Assembly (NCBI GenBank): GCA_036417435.1
Contig: CM070913.1
Location: forward strand, 16,398,680 to 16,462,679
Origin: Inia geoffrensis
Taxonomy: Eukaryota > Chordata > Mammalia > Artiodactyla > Iniidae
Direction: 5' to 3'
Length of the DNA: 64,000 nt
Both the position numbers and the translations under genes were made by a program. The first letter of the stretch is position 1, and each line of letters starts with the position of its first letter. Positions 34,381 through 44,180 of this stretch are shown here, one piece after another. A model generated the notes under the pieces. That model searched no databases. It had not been told where the DNA came from and saw only the letters and a program-made list of their open reading frames with translations.

Positions 34381-34812
34381 TGGGTTGAATTATGTACCCC
34401 TCCTCCAAAGATACTCAAATCCTAATCTCCAGTACCTGTGAAGGTGATCTTATTTGGAAATAGGGTCTTTGTGCATGATTAGGTTAATCTGAGGTCATCA
34501 GAGTGGGCACTAATCCTATATAACTGTCCTTATGCAAAACAGAAATTTAGACACAGAGACAGATGCACATAGAAGAAAGCAATGTGAAGACAGAGAGAAC
34601 ATCACCTACAAGCCAAGGAATGCCTGAGGCTCCCAGAAACTAGGAGAGACGCATGGAACAGACACCCCCTCACAGCCCTCTAAAGGAACCAACCCTGCCA
34701 ATGCCTTGATCTTGGACTTGTGGTGTCCAGAAGTGTGAGACAATACGTTTTTGTTGTTTAAGACATTCAGTTGTTGGTACTTTGTCATGGCAGCCCTAGG
34801 AAAATAATATAA
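34381..34812 (+). mobile_element. MLT1-type MaLR LTR
   Basis: GGTGATCTTATTTGGAAATAGGGTCTTTG, GTGGGCACTAATCCTATATAACTGTCCTTATG, CACAGCCCTCTAAAGGAACCAACCCTGCC and TCCAGAAGTGTGAGACAATACG in order. Non-coding. Confidence 0.85.
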
Positions 34813-35121
34813 GTCCTCAACTCTACAGCTGTAAAGTAAGATACAGTGTGTTTAAACAAATCCATTCTTATCAGAGAAGTGAATAAATTGTATCTTCTAA
34901 AGAATAACTAGGGGAAAAGATAACAGTGAAACTGTTCTCTAAAGACCATCTCATTTACCCAGTAATTACAGAGCTGTCTGATTTATAACTAGCCTTACTA
35001 CATGAATTGTCTCTTTGTAGACCTTGAACAATGCTAGGGTCTAAAGTGTGATTATAGTAAAGCAAGTTGTGTAAAGATAATGCTTTGATTAGCCCACCTA
35101 AAATCAAGATTTAAGTGATTT
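34813..35121. other. Intergenic, nothing recognised
   Basis: AT-rich sequence, no gene or named repeat. Confidence 0.45.
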
Positions 35122-35129
35122 TAGTTTTT

Positions 35130-35334
35130 TTGTTTTTTTTTTGCGTTACGTGGGCCTCTCACTGCTGTGGCCTCTCCCGTTGCGGAGCACGGGCTCCGGA
35201 TGCGCAGGCTTAGCGGCCATGGCTCACGGGCCCAGCCGCTCCGCGGCATGTGGGATCTTCCCGGACCGGGGCATGAACCCGCGTCCCCTGCATCGGCAGG
35301 CAGGCTCTCAACCGCTGCGCCACCAGGGAAGCCC
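35130..35334 (-). mobile_element. CHR-type tRNA-derived SINE, medium form
   Basis: Reverse orientation: GGGCCTCTCACTGCTGTGGCC, GGCCATGGCTCACGGGCCCAG and head CCACCAGGGAAGCCC. TSD TAGTTTTT (35122-35129 and 35335-35342). Confidence 0.92.
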
Positions 35335-35342
35335 TAGTTTTT

Positions 35343-35814
35343 AGCATACTTTTATTTACTAATTCTACCATGGAACCAAAAACCTTAACTCTCACTGTTA
35401 TTTTGCTGTTTGTTTTGTTTCGCTTTTTGCTGTCCATTTATATAAGTAACAAGATGAAGGAAAACTCTTCTTTTTCGTACGGCTGGTCTGAGAATCCCCT
35501 GGTGCTATAGATATATATTCCATTTGCCCCTCTAACTCTTTGGTCCACCCTTCTCCACTGGGCTTTATGTCCCAAGAAGCTGATCCATCAGACTGTACTG
35601 TTGGCCCTCCCTGCTGCCTTCTGGCTGGGTTTGCTAACGGGAGCGCTCACAGGGGGCAGATGTGAGGTTAGGGCCCCATCCCGCAGCTCCCTCCTTCTCA
35701 GGCCACCACTGGTTGGCTGTGCTTACAAAGGCCACAGCTCTAGTCAGGCTGCCCTCTCTTTGGGTTTGGGTAACCACTCCTTCCCCTTGCCTCTGGGGTC
35801 TTAGGGGTATGCAA
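35343..35814. other. Intergenic, nothing recognised
   Basis: Moderate GC content. Short frames without domains on both strands. Confidence 0.45.
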
Positions 35815-35888
35815 TAGTTATCTAGTGCTGTGTAACAAATTACCACAAATGTAGTGGCTTAAAAAAACACGCATTTATTAGTTCACAT

Positions 35889-36381
35889 TGTCCTAGTCCA
35901 TGTGGGCTGCCATAACAAAGTACCACAGACGGGGTGGCTTAAAAACAACAGAAATTTTTTTTTTTTTTTTTTGGTCACACCATGGGGCACGTGGGATCTT
36001 AGTTCCCTGACCAGGGATCGAACCCTTGCTCCCTGCATTGGAAGCACAGAGTCTTAATCGCTGGACCACCAAGGAAGTCCAAACAACAGACATTTATTGC
36101 TCCCAGTTCTGGAGGCTGAGAAGTCTGAGGCCACGGTGCGAGCATGGTTGGGTTCTGCCGAGGGCCCTCTTCCAGTTGCAGATGGCCACCTTCTCACTGT
36201 GTCCTCACAGGGTGGAAGGGGCGAGGGAGCTCTGTATGGCCTCCTTTATAAGAGCACTAATCCATTCATGAGGGCTCCACCCTCATGAGCCACTCACCTC
36301 AAAAAGGCCCCACCTCCTACACCATCCCATTAAACATGCGAATCTGGGGGACGAGGGGGCCATGAACATTCAGTCTATACC
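35889..36381 (-). mobile_element. MLT1-type MaLR LTR, split by a SINE
   Basis: Reverse orientation: GGCTGCCATAACAAAGTACCACAGACGGGGTGGCTTAAA, TTCTGGAGGCTGAGAAGTC, TATAAGAGCACTAATCCATTCATGAGGGCTCC and AAGGCCCCACCTCC. Interrupted by the SINE at 35958-36080. Confidence 0.87.
35958..36080 (-). mobile_element. CHR-type tRNA-derived SINE, short form
   Basis: Reverse orientation; T tail, B-box complement GGGATCGAACCC, head GGACCACCAAGGAAGTCC. TSD AAACAACAGAAATTT (35943-35957) and AAACAACAGACATTT (36081-36095). Confidence 0.92.
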
Positions 36382-36857
36382 ACAGTTCCTATGAGTCAGG
36401 GGTCTGGCTCGGCTGGCTCCTCTGCTCGGGGTCTCCCACGGCAACAACTTAGGCATGGGCCAGACAGTTAACCTCTGGCGCTTAGGGGATTACTTCTAAG
36501 TTCATGTGGTTACTGGCAGAATTAGTTTCTTGCAGTTGTGGGACTGGAGGTCCCTGCTTTCTTGCTGCCTGTCAGCCAAGGGCCACTGCCAGCACTTAGA
36601 GGCCACCTGTACTTCCCTGCTACGTGGCCCTTTCCCAACAGGGCAGCCCACTTCCTCCAGGCCAGCAGGAGAACCTCTTCTTCCATCAGCCAGACAGCGC
36701 CTCACACCCTGTAACTCAACCACAGGAGCAACATTCTTCACTTCCGCTGTATTCTGTTGGCTAGAAGTAAGTGGCGGGGTCCATCCATATTCAAGGGCAG
36801 GAGATTCAACCAGGTTGTGACTCACTGGAGGTCATCGTAGAATTCTGCCTGCCACAG

Positions 36858-37500
36858 GGTAGAAAGCCAGCCCACTCTTCCAACCTTGGAATTGTCAACC
36901 AGAAACCCCGCCTACGCTTTTGTAAATGGTCCCTCAATTAAATTCTCCTCAAATTACGCCAGTGGAGTGTCCCATCTGTTCCTGCCAGGACCCTTATGAT
37001 AAAATCCCTCTGTAAGTGGCCTGCTCTGGTGATGTGCCCTCCTGAGTCTTCTGCGGGCCTGGGCCAGCTGATGGCAGGGCTCGAGGGAGCTGAGACCAGC
37101 GAAACTGTTTAGCATCACAAAGAAAAGGGCAGCCATGATTTCCACTTAGCTGCAGGTGGGGAGAGGGGCTGAAGAGAGAGGAAGGCTCTGAGGCTGGAAG
37201 CCAAGCAGACAAACTGGGAAACATACAACTAAGGGGGACGTGGGGAGTGAAATGCTGCGTGGCATGTGGTGTGGATCCTTCTTACACTCTGCACACTTTA
37301 CATGGCTCACTCCTGCCTCGGGCTGGCATCTTCTCCATGGGGAACAGAGGGAGGAGCCGAGCCCTGCTTTTGAAGCTGGTTTGGGGCGTGAACAAGCGTG
37401 CCTATAAAGGCAGCCACACTTGGGGCGTGTGGCCCCTCAGTGCCTGTGACACCGGCAGCCACGCTGCTTCCCATCAGCACTTTGAAAACTCATCTTTTTA
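36858..37500. other. Intergenic, nothing recognised
   Basis: No gene or named repeat seen. Confidence 0.45.
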
Positions 37501-37551
37501 TGGTCTTCTCTTTCTTTCTTTTTTTTTTTTTTTTTTGGTCTTCTCTTTCTT
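37501..37551 (-). mobile_element. Poly(A)-only insertion with 16-bp target-site duplication
   Basis: TGGTCTTCTCTTTCTT occurs at 37501-37516 and again at 37536-37551, separated by a 19-base T-rich run. On the minus strand this reads as a near-pure poly(A) tail flanked by a TSD, with TTT|AAGAAA at the nick site as L1 endonuclease prefers. It looks like a retrotransposition event truncated to its tail. Confidence 0.6.
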
Positions 37552-37880
37552 AAATTTTTCGTTAACTTTATTTATTTTTTAGTTATTCCACTTCTGAACA
37601 TTTTTTCATATTTTTAAGGAAATTTTCTTGTCAAAATGTTTCTATGTTCCTAGATGACAATGCATAGGGAGGCTCCGGCTGGAGCTTGCAAACTTGCCCT
37701 ATTACTTAGCATTCCGTATCTGAGATCATTTCACTAAGTGTCACATGTGATAATCCCAAGATTCATCTTCAAGGATCCAAGGGCAGAAAAATAAAACTAC
37801 TAAAAATACAGGCAGCCCAAACAAGGTGATGGTTCACATCTTGCAATGTTACATTTACGTGAGTATTTGAGAGACGTGGA
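37552..37880. other. Intergenic, nothing recognised
   Basis: AT-rich sequence without a gene or named repeat. Confidence 0.4.
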
Positions 37881-38020
37881 AACTTCACCTAGGGCACTTG
37901 TGGGAAACTCAAAAGTCCTGGGCCTCAGAGACCTACTGACTCGGAAACTCTGGAGATGGGACCCAGCAATCTATGGTCTAAGAAGCCCTCCAGGTGATAC
38001 TGATACATGCTGTCCTCTGA
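37881..38020 (+). mobile_element. hAT-Charlie-type MITE fragment (tentative)
   Basis: CTGGGCCTCAGAGACCTACTGACTCGGAAACTCTGG, GGGACCCAGCAATC and CCCTCCAGGTGATACTGATACATGCTG resemble MER20/MER58-class elements. Termini not clear. Confidence 0.5.
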
Positions 38021-38091
38021 GAGCCTCAGGCTGGAGGCACAAGGACTAAGGATTTAGAGACGTGCGCTTGTGTGTTTAAGGGTAGCGCCCT

Positions 38092-38094
<3 letters not shown>

Positions 38095-38126
<32 letters not shown>

Positions 38127-38423
38127 TTTTTGGCTGCGTTGGGTCTTCGTTGCTGCACACGGGTTTTCTCTAGTTGCGGGGAGCGGGGGCTACTCTTTGT
38201 TGCGGTGCGCAGGCTTCTCATTGCGGTGGCTTCTCTCGTTGTGAAGCACGGGTTCTAGGCGCGTGGGCTTCAGTAGTTGTGGCTCACGGGCTCTAGAGCA
38301 CAGGCTCAGTAGTTGTGGAGCTCAGGCTCAGTTGAATGTGGGATCTTCCCGGACCAGGGCTCGAACCCCTGTCCCCTGCATTGGCAGGTGGATTCTTAAC
38401 CACTGTGCCACCAGGGAAGTCCC
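38095..38423 (-). mobile_element. CHR-type tRNA-derived SINE, long form, with (ATTT)n tail
   Basis: Reverse orientation. The tail has expanded to an (ATTT)n run of about 35 bases (38092-38128). Head CCACCAGGGAAGTCCC. Diverged TSD AAGGGTAGCGCCCTTTA (38078-38094) and AAGGGTAGTGTCCTTTA (38424-38440). Confidence 0.92.
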
Positions 38424-38801
38424 AAGGGTAGTGTCCTTTAAAAACAGAGAGAGGAAGAGGAAGGGAGGAGGGAGGAGAAAGGAAGGAGGAGGGATAGAAA
38501 GAACCAGAGGATTAGTCTCATCCCTCCAGTAACTGAGAAGCAGTGATATGCTGGTAAATGTTTAAAACCAGCTTTCCAAGGTGTGGAGCGTGGAGGCACA
38601 AAGCCCTGCTCTGTGGTATTTGCCGACTTCCATGGTGGAACTAACCTATTTCAAGCTACCAGTGTGAGGCTGCAGGACACAGAATTGGGATCTGTGGCAC
38701 AAGTGGGCTTCACTACGTGGTCAGGCAAGAAGGGGGCTTGTGCTGTGGTCCCTGGTAAATCCAGTCAATCTCCCTGGGTTTGTTTATAAGGTTGAAAAAG
38801 T

Positions 38802-39012
38802 CAGGGTTTCTCAACCTTAGCACAGCTGACATTTCAGACTGCACGATTCTCTGCCCAATGTGTTATATGATGTTTAGCAGCATTCGTGGCCTCTCCCTAC
38901 CAGATGTCAGTAGCACCCCTGTCCCCACCCAGCTGTGACAGCCAAAAATCTCTCCAGACATTGCCGAATGTCCCTCTGGTGGCAAAATCACTCCCAGTTA
39001 AGAATCACTGCC
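38802..39012 (-). mobile_element. MER5A-type hAT MITE
   Basis: CAGGGTTTCTCAACC at one end and GTTAAGAATCACTGCC at the other are degenerate inverted repeats of CAGTGGTTCTCAAC. Internal CAGCTGACATTT, AATCTCTCCAGACATTGCCGAATG and CCTCTGGTGGCAAAATC match MER5A in reverse. Confidence 0.85.
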
Positions 39013-40110
39013 TTATATTGACATTGCAACCCTTTTCAATTTTTTATTTACATCCATCCTTTGGACTATTTTAGTCCCATCCCCACAATTCCAACTCTGA
39101 CGGCTTTCCTTCCTCTGCTAACTCTACCTAGATGTGGAGAGGACTTTCTGGCCAGTGTGGCAGACTTGGTTTATAATTCATCCTGATGATGCTAATGATG
39201 ATGATGATGGCTGCTCTGCTCAGTGGCCCGATTCTTGTTTCAAGTTTGGTGACTTACAGGTGATGCTATTTGTATGTCTTAGTATTTCACTCCCAGCAGC
39301 ATCAAGTCATGTGTCTTTCTACCTGTTGCTGTCTGCTTGCTCTTTTCTCTTAGCCATCCGTGGAGGATTAGACATCACTCTTCCTTCTCCTTTCACCAGA
39401 CTAGGGAGTAAAATGATTTGGTTTGTTTGTCTCTAATCTCCCTCTTCTTCTCCACCCTCTGCATCTCCATATAATGTATTGAAATAAAAGCCCTTCCAAC
39501 GTGTTAGACATTTACCAATCCTGAACATTTTAAAATCATTATTAACTGATCTATTAAACAGCAGGAGTGAGAAAGGCAAGTAAAACGGATGCCCTCCTGA
39601 TGACAGAGATATCAGTACCTCTAAAGTAAGGTTCCTAGAATGTCAGGCAGCAGGGGCAAGCTACAGCAGATGCTGCCTCTAAGTTACTAGGCAACACCAC
39701 ATCTCCACGCCACACCTTGTCCAGTGCTTCCTTTTGAGCTTATTTTAGTATTGGAGTTCAACAGTTTTAGTTTAGCAGGTCCGGATATTGGAAAGCTCAC
39801 TGTCCAATGATGGTTTAAGACATATGAAACTATTTTTAAAGGCATTTTCAAAAATGACCACCTAAAAAAATTATTGTACTTTAAGAACTGGAGGTTGGGA
39901 CAGATGACCTCTGATAATCCCTCCCAATTTAGAATTCCATAAAGGGCAAATGCTACACTTAAAACTACTTTTAATACCATGATAAAAAACATCAGATTAA
40001 CTAGCAGTGTAATGTTTTCTGTTTGAGACATTTCTCAAAATTGTTTCTAATTATCGCTTTTAATTTCTCTTTTCCCAATCCCTCCCCACAGAGAGGGGGG
40101 GAAATCTGTA
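39013..40110. other. Intergenic, nothing recognised
   Basis: Mixed composition with a short GAT run near 39185-39210. No gene or named repeat. Confidence 0.4.
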
Positions 40111-40570
40111 TGTCATTTATTCATGCATTCATGCCATTAACTTTGAGGACCAACGACGTGGCAGGAATGGGGGCAAGTGATGAGTATACAAGGAGCTTTC
40201 AAACCGGTCAAAGAGAAAGACACGGAGACAGACCCGTACAGAACAGGGCAAGGGTGTCACCACAAGCATGTGGTTCCAGGAGCTTAGGGCTAGGGACCTT
40301 GAGGTGGGGCCAAAAAGGCATCAAGGATGATGTAAGTAGGAGCTATGGAGCTGGAGAGGAAGGGAAGGCACGGAGGCGAGGGAAGGCGTGGCAAAGGCAA
40401 TGGGACGGCCGCAGTCTAGGGCTGCTGTAACATACAGGCCGGAGGTGCCAACAGATGAGGTGTTCAGGGACCTACCTGATCCATGAGGAAGGTGAAGGAG
40501 ACAGGCGGCCACTGAAGAACGGAAGGCAGGAGGGATGTGATTACATTTGCATTTAAAGATCATCTCTTTG
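40110..40570 (-). mobile_element. Old LINE (L2-like) remnant, tentative
   Basis: TCATTTATTCATGCATTCATGCC at the start and GGGATGTGATTACATTTGCATTTAAAGATC later suggest a diverged L2-like tract in reverse. Low certainty. Confidence 0.35.
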
Positions 40571-42006
40571 GCAGCTGAGGGAAGGAATTAGGTAAGAATA
40601 GGACTGAGCAAGAGAGACTGGCGAGGACGCTGGCACAGTGGTCCAAGAGAGAATGATGAAGGCCTGGACTGGGACGATGAGGGTGGAGGAAACTGGGCAA
40701 ACCTGACAAATACCCAGGAGGCTGGGCAGAACTGAATGATTATCTGGGTGTTGATGATGAAGGGCAGGAAAGACTTAAAATGACACTCAGGTTTCTAACC
40801 TAGTGACAAGTGTGACACCATCTGTGATCAAGACTGTGGGAGGGATAGTTTCGGTTCTCTTTTGGCACACGTGAGATGTTTACCTATCTATCCATCTCAT
40901 AGGCAATAGGATATCTGAGTCCTCTTCTTGGGGAGGGAAACAAAAAATGCTAGAGAAACAGATTTGGGAGTTATCAGTACATAGGTGTTGAAACAATGAG
41001 GTCACCTAGAGAGAGTGTAACAAGGGCTGAGGGTGGAGGATTTAGCCTTGGGGGACACTGGACTTTGAGGAATGAGTGGAAGACTTCAAGATTATAAAAT
41101 GGAAAGAGAAAAAAGAATGATAAATGTCAGGAATCATAAACCAGGAAATGTCATGGAAGTCGAGGGAAAGAAAAGAGTGTCAGAACATAGATGGAAAAGT
41201 TGTCCTTGAACCAAAAAAGAAGGCAGGATAGATTTTAGATGTAAACATTATATACTCTGGAAGGATACGAAGCAGAGGGAAACAATTTGTGGCAAAATTT
41301 GGCCTCAATTTTCTCAGTGAAAATAAAAAGAGAACTTGTCGCCCTTTGGGCTGCCAATCAGCTCTCACTAGTGGTGGTGTTGTGAGGATGGATGGATGGC
41401 CTGGACCACAACGGTGACTCATCACTGAGCATCCTCATCTTGGAGGGAGGGGCCTTGGAGCCCTCAGTTTGACTCCTGAGCAAGGAGCAGATGATTCAAA
41501 TTGCATCTGTTTTTCTGTGGTTTTCCTTGAGCTCAAAATAAGAAAAATCTCTCAAGTGGATTTTGCTTATTCTAAGACTTTAGAAGGTACTACAGTCTCT
41601 CAACATTACAGGGTCCCGAAGGCTGCGCTGACCGCTGCCGCTAGTCATTACAAAGCTTCTAGAATTTAAGATGGCTGATCTCTTATCTGATCCCCTCTGA
41701 TAATAAACAGTGGGGATGCTCTGTGGCCAGGAGTTAGCTTGGGTTGTAAAACCTATTTAATCTCTCTCAGGAAAAAAATACAAAGTAAAATAAAACAATC
41801 TCCCAGCACGGACAATAGGAAAAACCAGCCCCCTGCACAGAAATGTTTACTCTTCCACAATTGCAGAAGACTCAAGGAATCCATGGACTCAGATCATCAC
41901 CACCATCATCATGTTTGTTCACCTCACATAATTTTTAGAACGAGAGGAGATAGATGAATAACTGAATGAATGAGTGATTATTATCTTTATAAATATTAGA
42001 ATTAAA
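40571..42006. other. Intergenic, nothing recognised
   Basis: No gene; possible continuation of old repeat sequence to about 41.1 kb. Confidence 0.4.
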
Positions 42007-42017
42007 CAATTAAAGCA

Positions 42018-42343
42018 GGACTTCCCTGGTGGCGCAGTGGTTAAGAATCCGCCTGCCAATGCAGGGGACATGGGTTCGAGCCCTGGTCTGGGAAGATCCC
42101 ACATGCCGCGGAGCAACAAGCCCGTGAGCCACAACTACTGAGCCTGCGCCCTACAGCCCACGAGCCACAACCACTGAGCCCGTGCACCTAGAGCCCATGC
42201 TCCGCAACAAGAAAAGCCACCCCAATCAGAAGCCTGCGCACCGCAATGAAGAGCAGCCCCCGCTCACCGCAACTAGAGAAAGCCCACGTGCAACAAAGAC
42301 CCAATACAGCCAAAAATAAATAAATAAATTTATTTTAAAAAAT
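42018..42343 (+). mobile_element. CHR-type tRNA-derived SINE, long form
   Basis: GGACTTCCCTGGTGGCGCAG head, B box GGTTCGAGCCC, tail with TAAATAAATAAATT. TSD CAATTAAAGCA (42007-42017 and 42344-42354). Confidence 0.95.
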
Positions 42344-42354
42344 CAATTAAAGCA

Positions 42355-42770
42355 CGATCATGCCCAGCTCTTATCCTGGGTCAAGATGGCAAGTGCGTTA
42401 TCCCCCAAAGGCCCCTAATTTGGAAGCCTGTAAAACACAGAAGTCTTCCTTTAACATGACTGATTACATTAGCTCAGAATATAAGATTCTCCTAACATCA
42501 CCCTGGAACAACAGAGCCTCTCATTATTCGAGGTCTGTAGGTTAACAGTAAAACTAGGGGCCCAACAACTAGAGGGAAGGAAGCAGAATCCCTTCCGGAA
42601 ATCAGCCTTATTTGGACCTAGTGTTCCTTCTACAAATGGCTCTCAGCTGGCCTGTCATTTGACTTCTCTCCACCCTTGGTTCTTTCAGCACAGAAATATA
42701 GATTCCCGTATCCCTAGATGGGGAGTGTGGGTTGTTCCTGGAAATCTCTTTGATTAAATAGAAAATTATA
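42355..42770. other. Intergenic, nothing recognised
   Basis: No gene or repeat identified. Confidence 0.45.
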
Positions 42771-42978
42771 GGGGCTTCCCTGGTGGTGCAGTGGTTGAGA
42801 GTCTGCCTGCCGATGCAGGGGACACGGGTTCGTGCCCCAGTCCGGGAGGATCCCACATGCCGCGGAGCGGCTGGGCCCGTGAGCCATGGCCGCTGAGCCT
42901 GCGCGTCCGGAGCCTGTGCTCTGCAACGGGAGAGGCCGTGGCAGTGAGAGGCCCGCGTACCGCAAAAAAAAAAAAAAA
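42771..42978 (+). mobile_element. CHR-type tRNA-derived SINE, medium form
   Basis: GGGGCTTCCCTGGTGGTGCAG head, B box GGTTCGTGCCC, tail of 15 A. Only a weak TSD (AAATTATA vs AAATTTTA), because an L1 fragment later inserted beside the tail. Confidence 0.92.
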
Positions 42979-42981
42979 GCA

Positions 42982-42989
<8 letters not shown>

Positions 42990-43017
<28 letters not shown>

Positions 43018-43200
43018 GATAGGCAATAAGGTCCTACTGTATAGTATGGGGAGCTACATTCAATATCTTATAATAAATTATGATGAAAAAGAATCTATAT
43101 ATACATATATATGTATAACTCAATCACTTTACTGTACAACAGAAACTAACACAATGTTGTAAGTTAACTATAAGTCAATAAAAAAATTTTTTTGACTACA
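42990..43200 (+). mobile_element. L1 3' end fragment inserted at a SINE tail
   Basis: (TA)n, then GGTCCTACTGTATAGTATGGGGAGCTACATTCAATATCTTATAATAA-type sequence and CACTTTACTGTACAACAGAAACTAACACAA..GTCAATAAAAAAA, typical of artiodactyl/cetacean L1 3' ends. The SINE A-tail plus GCAAATTTTAT is repeated at 42971-42989 and again from 43201, giving a TSD of about 19 bp. Confidence 0.8.
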
Positions 43201-43219
43201 AAAAAAAAGCAAATTTTAT

Positions 43220-43690
43220 TCCCTTGTGCATCAGTGGCATGGGTTTGAGTGAGGCCATTAGGTGTAAAGTATGCCCAGTGGCCCCACTTTGCACTCAGAT
43301 TATAACTGGCCCGTCCCTGCTTCATCCCTCCCATGCGGGGCGCTGCCACCACCAACGGGGCCCTCCCTCCTCCCTTCCAGGCCCTAGAGAGCTGCGGTAA
43401 TGGTGGTCACAGAAGTAACATTCTGGCCTTTGTGGGTTAGCCTACGCGCCTACTTACCGTGACTCGCGTTATTTCTATGGGAAAATACTTTCTGAGGCTT
43501 CAACCAGCAACTTATAACTTGCACGCGAGTAGTTATACTGCCTTTACAGTGCCTCTTCTTGGAATTTTGTGTAAATGAATGTTCATGATCATCAAAACGA
43601 ACCAGTGCAAGAGCTGAGCTTAGGGCTACAGTGCTCTGGAAATCTCAAAAACAACATACATAAATGTGTCACTAGGTAAAAGTGTTAAGT
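43220..43690. other. Intergenic, nothing recognised
   Basis: No gene seen. Confidence 0.4.
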
Positions 43691-44180
43691 TACCTTACTA
43701 GTACTATCTGGAGTCAGGTGGGCTTCAGTTTTCTCAACTGTACAATGCGACTGCGGGGGTCGAACGAAATCAAATGAAATTGCTTTTGAAGTTGTCAAGT
43801 GATACATAAATTCAAGTATTTTTTTAATCTATAGTGCACTTGTACAAGCCAAGCCTCTAGAGGAGGATCCCCTCGGTTCAGATCCTGGCTTTGCATCATT
43901 CTATTCTATTTGAAATATTAACCCTTTATTCTATTTGAACTATTCTAGCTATGTGAACTTGTGCAAGTTACTTAACTGCTCTGTGCCTTCCTACCCTGTT
44001 GGGAATAATAATAGTAAATGTAGGAGAGGATGGTGGTGAGGATTAAAATATTCAACATGCTGGGCACACACTAAGCGCTGTGTAAGTGTCAGCTTTCATC
44101 CTCACCAGCTTCATCTTTACCACCAGCAGCAGCATCTGTGCGAGGCAAGTTGCGTCTAATGGAAACACAATGGCCTGGAA
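43691..44180 (+). mobile_element. MIR SINE remnants (one or two)
   Basis: Copy one at about 43710-43800 (TTCAGTTTTCTCAACTGTACAATGCGA). Copy two at about 43880-44100 (CCTGGCTTTGCATCA, TTGTGCAAGTTACTTAACTGCTCTGTGCC, GGTGAGGATTAAAATA). Confidence 0.75.

Larger units (their letters stand above)
35815..36857 (-). mobile_element. Ancient LTR-like repeat, split by an MLT1
   Basis: The flanks ATAGTTATCTAGTGCTGTGTAACAAATTACCACAAA..CATTTATTAG (35818-35888) and AGTTCCTATGAGTCAGGGGTCTGGCTCGGC..CCACAGGG (from 36383) read as one old mammalian LTR-like repeat interrupted by an MLT1. Family not assigned. Confidence 0.6.
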
